A stretch of DNA of 64,000 nt from Gyromitra esculenta (GCA_038503075.1 JBCAML010000021.1:62001-126000); one strand, 5' to 3'. Shown: positions 47,081 through 58,945, counted from the stretch's first letter. The notes: generated by a model from the letters alone, not told the origin. Made by a program: numbers and translations.

Positions 47081-48892
47081 ATGTTGTGGTTACGTATATC
47101 GTTCCTTTGCGTGTTGCTATCGCAGACGCAAGGCCTTCCAAAAACAGATCCAATTGAAGGATTAACACCCACAGCAGTTCTCGACTACGGAACTTTCCAG
47201 GGTGCTTACGATTCGACATACAACATCTCGTACTTCAAATCAATCCCTTTTGCAGCACCACCCATTGGGGACCTTCGATTCCGCGCGCCACAGCCGCCTC
47301 TCCATGTGAAAGAAATCTTCAATAGCTCAGTGACGAAGGACTTTTGTGTACAGCGTACTGTCAATGGATCTGAAGATTGTCTTTATCTAGAGCTTTACGG
47401 AAGACAGTTTAAAGCTAAGGCGAAGAAACCTGTATTAGTTAGTATCCCCGATTTTGTGCAGATTTTGGAAATCCGGACTATTTACCGATGGTATATATAG
47501 GTGTGGCTTTATGGGGGCGGCTATATCCAGGGCGGGGGATCAATATCCTGGCCACCGTTCGTTTACCCCACACTAAACGTGTCAACCCTGAACGACTTTA
47601 TCGTGGTTTTACCGAACTACAGAGTCAATTCGTTTGGCTTCCTTGCCGGAAAAGCAATTAAGGAAGACCCTACAACGGATCTAAATGTTGGGTTGTTGGA
47701 TCAGCAAGCAGCACTGAAGTGGGTGCAAAAGGTACAAAAAAAAACACCGATTAGTGGAGATGCTAAGCGTTTGCTGAAATAATAGCCAGTACATCCATAT
47801 CTTTGGTGGAGATCCGTTAAAAGTCACACTTTGGGGGCAGAGCGCTGGGGCTGGATCTGTTCTTTCCCACGTAATTGCAAATACTGGTACGTTTTCTCGG
47901 ATCAAGTGCAGGGTTTAGGGTTTAGGGTTAACATTTGCCGTAGATTCACAGCTGTTTCAAAAAGCGGTGGCATCTTCCCCATTCGTTCAAAAACAGTATA
48001 ATTACGATTCCCCAGAGGTAGAAGAGGTCTTTAACGCATACGTAAGCGGTACCGGTTGCGGAAACGTTCCCAAATCTCAGACCATCTCTTGCCTTCGTAA
48101 AGTCGACCTTCAAACGATCCGCGACGTGTCTCTAGCTGTTGATGTGATTCATGCGGACTTCATCTCGCATGCTTGGACTCCAGTGATAGACGGTGAATTG
48201 ATCAGTGAGAGATTCTCGGTCGCTACAGCAAGAGGCATGGCGAATCCTGACTATGCTCTCTCCGTCTATAACACTCACGAAGGGGAGAATTTTGTTCCAA
48301 ACGCACTTATGACGACCCAAACCTACGATTCATGGCTGGCGGGGTATCTACCAAAATTTTCAACCGGCCAGATCAAGAAGCTAAACACTTTGTACCCTGA
48401 ATATATCGCGGATGGTGCAAACGGGGGCTACAAACGCGCAGCACAAGTTTATCGCGACTCGGTGTTGGCGTGCCCTGCTCTCTGGGCTACCGCAGCGACG
48501 GCAAAGGCTGGGAAGAAAGGCTACTTTGTTGAATTTAGTGTTAACCCAGGCAAACATGCGAGCGATACGCAATTTGTAAGTGTTAATTCCATCTTTACTA
48601 GATCTTGGCAGCTAATAAGTCACAGTGGAACACGATTCAACCAGCACAAACACTTTACCCGCATATCTACCAAGCATATTCCGGTGGATATGCTTCGTTT
48701 GTACAAACCGGGGATCCAAATACACACCGTCTAACAAAGATAGAGTATCCGGAGATTGAAACGGGGAAGCTGTTTATAATTGGAGATGGAGGTGTTGCAA
48801 ATTCGACTACTCCACTTAGTACTATAAGATTCGACAGTTTACGGAGGAAATGCGATTTCTGGAAAGAGAATGCTGCGGATGTTCCTCTATGA
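47081..48892 (+). CDS. Secreted type-B carboxylesterase/lipase
   Basis: Five exons: 47081-47437, 47501-47731, 47790-47886, 47944-48575 and 48620-48892. They encode 529 aa; all phases close. The signal peptide is MLWLRISFLCVLLSQTQG. Family landmarks in order: YFKSIPFAAPPIGDLRFRAP, SEDCLYL (carboxylesterase signature 2), WLYGGGY (oxyanion hole), NYRVNSFGFL, GLLDQQAALKWVQ, GQSAGAGS with the nucleophile Ser214, a Glu in THEGENF, and the catalytic His in GKHASDT. Known of the family: hydrolysis of carboxylic esters outside the cell. The third intron contains a telomere-like GGGTTTAGGG repeat. The C-terminus is of normal length. Confidence 0.9.
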
Positions 48893-49912
48893 GACGATTG
48901 TGAGCCTTGGGCTTGTAATTGAGTGTACTTATATAATATGCCGACAAAGGGCTGTGGATACTGACTAGACCGTTGCTGGAACATAATATAGATATCGCGA
49001 AATTACATGTAGCATACTTAACAAAACCTGTATCCGCTACATACCGTATGCAAGAGCGACGTGGGCAAACGATCAATAAATTGACTATATACATAAAGTC
49101 AGCTAATTGACACGAAAGTAGCCACGGCTGATAGATAACGTAAGTCAGCATTCTTCCTAGCTAGATATCGTTCACAGGTTTGTGCATAATTATAATAACA
49201 ATTTTACAACAGACGCCTTGGAAACGCATTAAAGCATGTTAAGCACGTAAACGAATCCGTTATATCTATTATTAAATTTCAGAAGATTCAATGGTTGGCT
49301 ACATGTATCTTCGGGGTTTCTAAGATTCGCCCCACTCAACGTAGTCAGGGGGTCCAGGGTCTACAAATTAATATCCGCATACATGGTTGGCCCGGCTTCG
49401 AGAATCGGGCTTGGAGGCGAGTTCTTGAGGCCTCGACATACACACGCTTAAGTTCAGCTAGTAAGATATCTCTAAGTTTCAAAGTAATAAGCAGTTGAAG
49501 GAAATAATTTACCAAGTGTATGTACATTTAATAAAATCTCAGAAGGGGTTCAACTGGGTGTCAAAATAGCCTTTGAATTGTCACAAAAAGGGAAGCGATA
49601 TCGATAAGAATCCAAAAGGGTATCGCTACCCCGCAAAAATAACCCTAATAGAGATTCATGGCCGAGGTTTGACTAGTGCCCGGGATCTGCTGCCTTTTGG
49701 CAGTGATCGTCAAAATCTTCGGCACCAAGTGCATTCTAGATTGTCTTGGGCCGAAGAATAAACGGTCGCGCTAAGGCTAAGCTCGTCACCCGATGACTGC
49801 AGCGGTATTTGTACTTAACATCGACTACACCCATAAAAACAGGATCCAGTAACCCTCAATCACATATCCTCACCTATCCCGTGGCCTGAGAAGCGGAACG
49901 TGCTTCACAGAC
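48893..49912. other. Intergenic between the carboxylesterase and the ACS-type permease
   Basis: AT-rich, no supported gene. TACATGTA-like octamers occur at 49003 and 49301. Confidence 0.45.
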
Positions 49913-52241
49913 ATGTCAAAAGAATACCAACTTGAAGAACAGCCTGCCGATGGCAAATTGAGTGTCAGCCATATCAACACCTCCGAAAACATTCGCGAGT
50001 GGACGGCGAAAGAGGAGAAAGCCTTAGTAGTAAAGCTTGATTTGAGAATAGTTCCCCTCGTAACAGTATTGTACCTACTTTGCTTCATCGATAGGTATAG
50101 AGACCTTAATCCAAATCTTGAGATAGTACACTTCCACGACGACTTTTCATTTGGCTAATATAAGATGATAGGTCAAACATCGGGTACGCTTACCCACGTA
50201 CTTCTCAATATCGAATTTGGCTCACAATGTATCAGAAACGCCCGAATTCAGGGGATGCAAGATGATTTAGGGCTTGAGGGCTTGAAGTTCAATCTAGCAC
50301 TGACAGTATTTTATATTGTCTATCTCATGTTCGTTATCCATCTATTCGAACCAGCATCTATGCTAACCTAACATCTTGCAAGAGTTGAAATTCCGAGCAA
50401 CATCCTGCTCAAGCATATTGGTAAACCCTCAGCAGGCAGACATACCAATAGTGACAGGGATTTGCTAACAAAGTCAAGGCCCGAAAATTTATAGTAGATT
50501 CTCAATAACCACATGCGTTGACTTAGCGCAAGATCTCTGATACTACTACTAATATATAATTCGTAGTCCCATTTCTTATATTCGCTTTTGGCCTTATTTC
50601 CCTTTGCACAGCTTTTGTGAAAAGTTTCACAGGCTTGTGTGTCGTCAGAGCTTTTCTTGGACTAGCTGAAGGTGGAACTATGCCGGTACATTTCCTTATG
50701 TCGCTAGATCTGCCCGGCTATCACTAATAGTTTTTTCCCTGCCTTCTAGGGCATCGCGTTTCTTCTAAGCTGTTTTTATAAACGACATGAGCTCCTTTTT
50801 AGGATTGGATTGTTTGTATCTTCTAGTTCGCTTGCAGGAGCATTTGGCGGATTGTTGGCAAGTGGTTTGTCGTGAGTGCCGTCCTTAAAATGACTCTAAT
50901 TCCATACTGACGAAACAGTCGGATACCTCAATGGGGCATCGCGAGTTCACCTATGCATACGTCAGTACTCATACCTTCTTTCATATACAGCTACTGAAGT
51001 TTTAATAGGTGGCGTAATATCTTCTTCTTCGAGGGCCTGGTTAGTACTTTTAGATAGCATAAAATATCCATGCTCATGTGTGAATACTAGGTCACAGTCG
51101 TAATTGCTATAGGCGGGTATTTTTTGATGCCATCATCACCTGAAACTTGTCAATTTTTGAACGAGCGAGAGCGTTATATAGCCGCCGAGAGGATACGACG
51201 AGAACACAGAGAGGTTCGTATATTGCTTCTCCCAAACCAATGGCGATTCTAACAATAAGCAGGTACTTGTAGAAAAAACAGAACTGAAGCACGTTAAAAG
51301 GGCACTTCTTAATATCAATAATCTTTTGTGCGCCTTCGGTTTCTTTTTTATTAATATAACTGTCCAAAGTTTTTCGCTATTCCTGGTTAGTCGCTGTTAG
51401 CGTACGAACGAAGTATAAAAACTAACGAAGACAGCCAACAATCCTAAAAGCCCTTAACTGGAATTCAACGCGCGCACAGGTAAATACGAAAAAGCTCCAA
51501 ATAAAGGATTATCAAACTAATAGCTTAGCTTCTGACTGTACCGCCATATGCCGTCGCTTGCTGTTTTTCCATTCTAGTAGCATGGCTATCTGACCGTCAC
51601 CGCAGGCGAGGAGTATATATATTTATATGCGCTGTACTAGTCATCATAGGTTATGCCATCCTTATCACAGCTAAGTCACCAAATATCCGCTACTTGGCAG
51701 TGTTTTTCGCTGCATCGGGAGCATTCCCGCTTGGTCCGGCTTTCCTGTCCTGGAGTATTAATAGTGAGTGCCAGAAACCTACCTGCAATGCTATAGCTCT
51801 AACAATCTCTAGATGCGGCCGGCCCGTCAGTTCGCGCTGTTTCCGGTGCGTTTGTAGTATCGGTTGGAACGGCTGGCGGCATATTATCAACGTACGAACT
51901 CTGTGAGCCTTCTAGAAGAGAACTAGCTAAGGGGTTTCTTAGATGGATATATCTTCCTTCGGATGCTCCAAACTATATCAAAGGTCATGCTATCAATTTA
52001 GGTACATATATACATCAACCCTTAATTAGCTTCACAAAATTACCATAGGCTAATACAATACTTACTCCCTTCAGGCGCAGAGATTTTTGCAGCATCTATA
52101 AGCATTTGCGCTGTCCTTTATATTAGGTGGGAAAACAGTCTTCGGAAAAATGGGAAGCGTGATTACCGTCTGGAAGGATTAAGTGAGGACGAAGCACAAA
52201 AATTGGGATACCGGCACCCAAACTTTCGATATATCGAATAA
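49913..52241 (+). CDS. MFS permease, ACS/DAL5 (allantoate-permease-like) family, 16 exons
   Basis: Exons: 49913-50094, 50172-50183 (12 nt), 50236-50328, 50383-50420, 50479-50493 (15 nt), 50567-50685, 50750-50871, 50919-50960, 51010-51040, 51091-51213, 51263-51385, 51435-51479, 51529-51763, 51813-51891, 51943-52001, 52075-52241. Every junction is GT-AG and in phase; the product is 494 aa. Recovered blocks follow the family: EWTAKEEKALVVKLDLRIVP, LLCFIDRSNIGNARIQGM, YLIVEIPSNILLKHIG, VVRAFLGLAEGGTMPG, TWRNIFFFEGL, PYAVACCFSILVAWLSDRHR, SWSINNAAGPSVRAVSGAF, then APNYIKGHAINLG. Known of the family: proton-coupled uptake of anionic solutes such as allantoate, nicotinate or tricarballylate at the plasma membrane. 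The substrate is not assignable. Without splicing the region looks like a broken gene. Confidence 0.88.
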
Positions 52242-55041
52242 TGCGTTTATGATATCACCATGTTACATATTAATTAATTGGATATACGGGTTCATTCAAT
52301 CCCTTGCGTTGGATCTGATTACAAAAGGTAGCCCTAGAGACTCAAAATACTTGGAGGAGCCCAGAGAGGGTCTGTTCTGGGAAATGAAAAGGCCTAGTGA
52401 TTTTATGGTTATATACTAATCAGCAATCCAACTAAAGCTACCCGTGAAATCTTTCTCATAGCCTTTACCGTCGTTTTAGGTCACATTGGAAGTTTAACCG
52501 TAGAATACCACGGCAGGTCACCAAAAAAGAAACGGATTAATGTAAAGACCCACGAGATTTAGCAGTCTTGGTGGTCAAACCATCACTTTCGGTAGTGATG
52601 GTGCAAACTCCAATAAGAATTTCAACATATTTAGTGTTGGGGAAAGCCACGGCCTGATTAGTTGATACATCCATGTTCAAAATTGTACATGTCCTGTCAT
52701 TTGTTAAACAATTACTAAACATTTCGATTTCTAACAAGCATTTTAAACTCGCTTACTTAGTCAAGTACCAGAAGCTGATTGATCTCCCCGATTAAACTAA
52801 TCACCTCCTAATTTGCTGAAATGTTCACAGTAAGTCGAGTGACAGCCGCGCTAACTGTTAGCAATCTACGACCTGAGACAGCAAACAGTACAGGAGGTGT
52901 GTAAGGGCCCACTTTAACAAAACCATAGCGGCCATGTATTCTTAGATGCTAGTCCCTTCATCGTATTCATGTCGCTAGATTTATAATGCGGCATGCCATA
53001 CGTAACGAATTATCCAGCCATCAGAAACCAGGCCATGTGGGACATTGATTATCCGACATGAATATAGGATCGACCAAAGTGACTCCATCCATTGGCCCTT
53101 TGGTTAAGGCGATATCCTAAACTCTTGGAAATGATATGCAAGGGTTGCGGCTGAAAAACGCGACAACAAGCGATGAAAATTCGAAAGGGTGCGCTGCTAA
53201 ACGAAATGGCCAGGAGCAAGTTAGTCTAAGATCTCTGCCCAGGCTTCTATAGTGCAGTATTGGTCCCCCAATAGACGACAAACCCACAGGCGCAAGTGAT
53301 GGTGACTATATTTTGACTCAGACAGCAGCCTCGCTATTATTAGCCGTAGCTATGTCTAAACTCCACCTTATATCTCCGAGGAAACAGATCAGAGAGTCGT
53401 GGGCCTTCTGTAACCAGCGAAATTTCGTTTCTTCAGGTATGGATAAATTGATCAATTTTTCCGTGTAGATCTTGAACAGATCCCGGTGAGCTTGACATGC
53501 ACTGCCTACTTGCCTTAGGCGAATTTACGAAAGTTCCCCACTTTCTATGCGCGCCAGTGGTATCATAGAGTTACAAACTGTAGAGCTGTAGGGATTTTTT
53601 AACATCAGCCTTGTGTTGCAAACTCTAGCAATCTCCATATTAAATCCGTCTAGGGGTTATCATCCAGCCCCGAAGAGCCTTAGACCATTTAAGAATTTAG
53701 GTTGAGCTAGTTCTAGGGCTTCAGATTAAAATATTGTCTTCGACTCTATGGTGTTTTGTTTAGATCACGTGTTCATCAATTGATGGTACAAGATCTAGAA
53801 CACCGCATCTAGATCTAGAGTTTTTCCCTTTCAAACTAAGCCTCGCATGCGCTATAGTTACTACAAGCTACACGTAGCTATAGTATGGATCTAGAAGGCT
53901 TCTATAGGTTCTTTATGCATCTGTAGTCAACAACGATCAAAAACATTCGATGGCTTCGTTTCCCAAATACACAGGCCAAGTGCAAGATCTCTGTATCACA
54001 CAAGGACTTCCAAGAGTTTTAGACCTGGTAGTTTTTTCTCCCTTGGCATCTGACTTGACCTGCTGTGGAATGTAGACGTTGGTATAAGCTACATTGCTAG
54101 TATGCTTTAGGCAACATGTCCGTTCATGCCACCTGTAACCACTTGTACCTGGGTTCAAAATTTCTGGCGCTAGTAGCGGTCAATGTTAATCTTGAGCTTT
54201 ATTTCTCGAGCTCTCTATTGTCCAGAAAGCTTCACTGGGTCCCCATAGGCCCTCAAATAGTAACGCTGTTATCCGTTGCCAAGAATACTTCGTAAGATGT
54301 AAACTTTAAAACGCCTCGGCAGGATAGATTTACCGCAAACGTCGAATATTACTTAAGCCGTGCAGCAGCGCTGCGTACCTGTCAGACAATCGCGTCCAGT
54401 GACTGTGCCACTCCAGTAAGCCACAACAATTCATACCAACGTAAACCAATCGGTAAAATGTATTATCCCCGTAGTCGCAGAAACCTGGCTGGATTGACGT
54501 CTTCAGCCCTACGCTAGTTAGTCATGTTCCGTGTTTTAGTGGTTGCAAGAATGGTTTGGAAAGGAGCAAGCTACGTATTTGTAAGGGGCAGTTACCCCGA
54601 CGGAAGATGGGATAATGTTTGGCCGATGCCTATCAACAGATCGTAGATCCTCATTTGTACTGTGTGTCATATTCGCGAAGCATGAGCTGGAAGACGCCAA
54701 ACTCTGTTCTTCTTATCGTAGAGGGGAAAATAAGAATATTAATCCCATGATTGATAATCGCTACCAGATGTACCTTTGTACTCCAATGCCAAAGATTACT
54801 CCTCAATGACCTAGTGCGCAAAAGGTATAGAACTGTGGGGTTAGCTGAATACAAGATTCTATGTACATTTCGCTCGACGAATCACTGTGGAGTTCGTAAA
54901 GATGCCTGTCAAGTTCCTACTCTTTTCCGCAGTTCAACGATTGGTGCACGCCGTAATATTCGGATGGAAGCCCCAGCTAAAGCGCAAGTAATGCACCCTA
55001 ACCAAGCAAGGTTAAGGTTAATTTCACTCGTACTTCTACAG
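52242..55041. other. Intergenic, 2.8 kb
   Basis: AT-rich with no supported gene. Short frames at 52183-52419, 53937-54158 and 54615-54854 have no family resemblance. Confidence 0.45.
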
Positions 55042-55305
55042 CTAAGTAATCACTTCCATAGCCTCCCATGTCATCGGAAATTCCAACTTTATCTCTGTCG
55101 TATGTAATCCAACAGGGAAATCTAGCGCTGGGTCATCGTCCAGAAATTCGGGACAGCATACTCTAATCATGCCGAATACACTAAGGTCAATCGTATACCA
55201 ATATGAGGCGTTTCCTTCCAAATTCGCTTGAATTTGAGTAAATACATAGAATCGAAGAGTACAAATATCTAGCATCCCCCACGATTTTAAACTCTCACTG
55301 ATCAT
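55042..55305 (-). other. Possible small hypothetical protein
   Basis: An 87-codon ATG-initiated minus-strand frame with protein-like composition (ICTLRFYVFTQIQANLEGNA, CCPEFLDDDPALDFPVG, IKLEFPMTWEAMEV). No family recognised. It starts only 97 bases from the divergent MFS start codon, so a shared promoter would be very compact. This could equally be chance. Confidence 0.25.
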
Positions 55306-55401
55306 TCAAATCATAGAGACTGCTCCAGTTTTATTAAACTCGAATACGAATTACAGTTGGGCATCTATCGAAACAACAACAAGAAGCAGCACAGAAACGC
55401 A

Positions 55402-57586
55402 ATGTCTTCCGCGACACCTTCTATGACCGAGAAGGGTTTGCAGCCAACAGGATTGATGGTCCCAGGCGATGTCGAATCTTCTGCAACTTCTATGAGCCAA
55501 AGTGTTGAGGTGAAACTGGAACCAGGATCACCTCCCCGAACAGTTACTGGTTTTTCGGTAGGCACCTATGTCTCAGTGACCTTTCAAACGATATACTAAC
55601 TTCCCCAGTGGTTCTTGGTTGTGCTTTCAGTTTTATCTTCGACGTGAGCAGGATCCTCTCCTTAATACTACCCCAGATAAACAAAAAACTAACTCTAAAC
55701 CTATAACTTTAAGGTTTCTCTTTGCTCTAGATAATACCGTGGTAGCGGATATCCAGGCATCTGTGATTGAAAGGTTCGGGGAAATTGAAAAGATCAGTTG
55801 GCTTGCCATAGCATTCATTCTTGCTGGATGTTCTACGATCCTCACATGGTACGGTCACTACTCTAACTCATAATGTACATGTTTCCTAACTCCAAACAGG
55901 GCGAAGGCGTATGGCACATTTAACCCCAAATGGCTATATATTGGATCTGTAGCCATCTTTGAGGGTGGAAGTGCACTTTGCGGTGGGGCTCCGAGTCTAA
56001 ACGCATTGATTGTTGGAAGAGCACTCGCTGGTATCGGAGTAAGTTACCACCATAGCATGATTCCCCAAACATCTCGCTAACTTTTCAGGGTTCCGGGATG
56101 TATTTGGGAACATTAACACTCTTGACGATTACGACAACGGTGCAAGAAAGGCCAACGTACATTGGTTTATCCGGTCTATCCTGGGGAATTGGAACTGTCT
56201 TAGGACCAGTGTATGTTCTCCTGGAAGAAACAGAATTTTATTACTATCTTACTGACTTCGCACTAGTATTGGAGGTGCATTTGCTGAGAGCTCTGCGACA
56301 TGGCGATGGGTAAGCTTACTCTCACCTAGAATTCAATTTGAGCTCTGCTGACGTTTCAGGCTTTCTACATTAACCTACTCATCGGAGGCGCATTCGCGCC
56401 CGTCTACTTCCTCCTTCTCCCAGGAATCGACCCACACCCAGAAATCTCCATCAAGGACCGTCTTAAGCAGCTCGATTTCCTCGGAATCACTCTCAACATC
56501 GGCTGGCTCTGTTGCATCATCATGGCCATCAATTTCGGAGGAACTTTATACGCATGGAACAGCGCACAGATTATCACACTGTTTGTTCTCGGCGGTGTCC
56601 TCCTTGTTGCATTCGCAGTAACTCAAGTTTACTGTGTGTTCACGACAAAAGAAAATCGAGTCTTCCCTGTACAATTCGTAACCCGACCGTTTATGGTTCT
56701 TCTCTTTGCGATGATGGCGTCTGCGGGTACTGCGATCTTTGTAAGTTTGCTTACTTGGTCTAGATTTATTCTTCTTAGCTACGTGCTAACAAGATGACCA
56801 GATTCCAGTAATCTACATACCGCTCTTCTTCCAGTTCGTGAAAGGCGACGGCCCCCTCAATGCAGCGGTCCGGTTATTACCATTCATCATTCTCTTAGTC
56901 GTCCTTTGCATCGTAAATGGAGGCGTCATGTCCAAGACCGGCTACTACATGCCCTGGTATCTATTCGGCGGAGTTCTCGTAGTCATCGGTGGTGCTCTAA
57001 TGTGTACGAAACCCCACCCCCATCCCCCCATTTCCATTCATTGCAGCCATTACTAACTTATCCCAAGTCACCGTCGATGCGAACACAAAAACAGCAAATA
57101 TATACGGATACACCATCCTCATCGCCATTGGCGCTGGCTCCTACATCCAGGCCAGTTACTCAGTCGGACAAGCGAAGGTTGCTCCAGATGAAGTTCCTGC
57201 CGTCGTAGGCTTCATCAGTCTCGCGCAGACGCTCGGTATCGTTATCGCGCTTGCGATCTCAGGCTCAGTGTTCTTGAACGAGGCGTTTAAGGGGATGGCG
57301 GTGTATCTTCCTGGTGTCCCGAAGGATGTTGTCAAGGGAGCGATTGCTGGAGCTGGCAGCACCTTATTCGATAGCTTAGACGCTGCGACTAAGAAGAATG
57401 TTGTTGAGGCGATCGTTAATGCTATGGGGAAGACTTACGCACTGGTTATTGTAGCTGGCGCATTGACTTTTGTAGGTGCCGTGTTTATGCCGGTAAGTAA
57501 TTATTATTCCATCAAAGTATATATATGACACAAACTAACTTTCTCAGCGCGAAAAACTCTTCCTTGAGGTTGGCCATGTCGGTTAA
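55402..57586 (+). CDS. MFS transporter, DHA2 (14-TM) type
   Basis: Ten exons: 55402-55557, 55609-55643, 55714-55848, 55900-56038, 56089-56210, 56267-56309, 56360-56740, 56802-57003, 57068-57492, 57548-57586. They encode 558 aa with all phases closing. The hydrophilic N-terminus (~50 aa) leads into WFLVVLSVLSSTFLFALDNT, where LDNTVVADIQ is the 14-TM signature. Others are WLAIAFILAGC, VGRALAGIGGSGMYLG, LSWGIGTVLGPVIGGAFAES, TWRWAFYINLLIGG and LKQLDFLGITL. The C-half reaches GYTILIAIGAGSYIQASYSV. Known of the family: proton antiport of toxins, drugs or siderophores. Substrate unknown. The start is the first ATG after an upstream CAACAACAAG-type leader. Confidence 0.92.
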
Positions 57587-57953
57587 TAAATTACCATAAT
57601 CTTATGTTTGACGGGTTTGTGGGGGGGGATTTTTTTTTCTTTCCCTTTGTCATACTGGTGAATCCTGGACGGAGGATTTCAACGTTATCATTTTGCTCAG
57701 AGCGGGGCTTGGTTTTGCGGAATAGTCATGTACAGGTCGTATCTCTACTATGTTACTTAAAATAAAAACCCTTAATGTCTTTTTAACGATAGAGTACAAA
57801 TACTTCTCACTCATAGAGTATTCTGGTTCAATCTGTTTGGCACATGTGAATGATTGAAGGTACCAGGACTAAACCATAAGAACTTAAGGGTTGCTAGGGG
57901 CAGAACCAGTATAGGCTTTATTATGTCAGCTACTTCACATCGAACCCACAGAC
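57587..57953. other. MFS 3' flank
   Basis: T-rich sequence at 57625-57645 probably belongs to the DHA2 gene's 3' UTR. Nothing else is recognised before the repeat nest. Confidence 0.4.
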
Positions 57954-58037
57954 ACCGTAGTTATCTAGATAATTGGCTAAGTCCTGTATCTCCGAGATAC
58001 CTGTAGCAACCAGCAAGTTATAGATAAAGTTGTTGTA

Positions 58038-58285
58038 CCACGGGTATAGAAGAAAACCTGTCACTAGGTGGCGGTGCTGGCTTTGGTGCCCCTCTTTACG
58101 CTCGACCTTCTGATGCCCTTCTTTCGCTGGGTAAAATTTAATTCTCTCTACCTCTGAAACCTCTCTACTTTATATAAGCTCGCTGTAAAAACCTAAGGGC
58201 TTTCGTAGTCTTGAGTTGAGCTAGCGGTCGAGTTTCGCCCCGCCAGCACCGCCACCTAGTGACAGGCTTTCCCTTACACCCGTAG
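58038..58285. mobile_element. MITE, family I (248 bp), nested in H
   Basis: Arms of ~44 bp: CCACGGGTATAGAAG then CCTGTCACTAGGTGGCGGTG at the left; the right arm holds the inverted CACCGCCACCTAGTGACAGG and ends ACCCGTAG. TA flanks both ends (58036-58037, 58286-58287). The arm block CCTGTCACTAGGTGGCGGTG is exactly conserved between the two arms, which suggests recent insertion or strong constraint. Confidence 0.75.
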
Positions 58286-58287
58286 TA

Positions 58288-58420
58288 CTTGTGCTCTAGC
58301 ATAGGTACCTGAAAACAAGGATAAGACTTTGGCCAACCATATTTTGAAGTGCTGCTGCGGGACAAATTAAAAAACGTTGCCACCAAAAGGCATTTTCAGG
58401 TACTTATGCTAGAGCACGAG
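58288..58420. mobile_element. MITE, family J (copy 1, 133 bp)
   Basis: Termini CTTGTGCTCTAGCATAGGTA and TACTTATGCTAGAGCACGAG are inverted repeats. TA lies at 58286-58287 and 58421-58422, and the left TA is shared with the right edge of element I. About 92% identical to the inverted copy at 58810-58943. Confidence 0.82.
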
Positions 58421-58553
58421 TACTTCCAGATTTCAGAACACAGCGTTGTAACAGCCACAGCCTCTAAAGTATCTGTACACAACGTGCAGTTTACTAGTTG
58501 CCACAGGTATCCCGGAGATACCGGACTTGGCCAATTATCCAAATAACTACGGT

Positions 58554-58809
58554 ACTATATTTATACCCCACCAAGCAAAACGCCGCTTCATAGCCAATCA
58601 CTCACTAACCGGAAAAGTGCAAATCGTCTTATCTGAAAATCTCTCAAACAAATAGATAACCGATTGACTCAATAAATAACGCAGAGGAGCATTATACATC
58701 CAATCATTGTAAGCGAGCAAGAGCCACGAAGCATCGTGTCTGGGGTTTGTGGAACCCCTAACCTCTAGTGTAGAGCCTCGAGATTACCGAAATACGAGAT
58801 CGAGAACGT
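58554..58809. other. Spacer between MITE copies
   Basis: AT-rich sequence with no recognised feature apart from the TA at 58808-58809 that serves as target site of the next MITE. Confidence 0.4.
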
Positions 58810-58943
58810 ACTCGTGCTCTAGCATAAGTACCTAAAAATGCCTTTTAGTGGCAACGTTTTTTAATTCGTCCCGCAGTAGCACTTCAAAATTTGGTTGGCC
58901 AAAATCTTACCCTTATTTTCAGTTACTTATGCTAGAGCACAAG
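58810..58943. mobile_element. MITE, family J (copy 2, 134 bp, inverted relative to copy 1)
   Basis: Same termini and interior as the 58288-58420 element but in reverse orientation, with TA on both sides (58808-58809, 58944-58945). The ~11 differences between the copies are mostly transitions, plus one single-base indel in an A/T run. Confidence 0.82.
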
Positions 58944-58945
58944 TA

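Larger units (their letters stand above)
57954..58553. mobile_element. Outer inverted-repeat element, family H (600 bp), host of two nested MITEs
   Basis: Left arm 57954-58010 begins ACCGTAGTTATCTAGATAAT. The right arm, read in reverse from 58553, begins ACCGTAGTTATTTGGATAAT. Both continue through TTGG(C)TAAGTCC, TATCTCC.GAGATACCTGT and GCAAC. Most mismatches are transitions. Between the arms lie complete copies of families I and J, so at least part of its 600 bp is secondary insertion. No coding sequence. Confidence 0.72.

Noticed and set aside
49913..52242. ACS-type permease as a RIP-degraded pseudogene
   Set aside because: First reading showed stops and frame changes, but each falls in a GT-AG intron and all 16 exons join in phase to a full-length protein.
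40176..57586. Secondary-metabolite biosynthetic cluster
   Set aside because: Transporters are present but no polyketide synthase, NRPS, terpene cyclase, P450 or cluster transcription factor was found.
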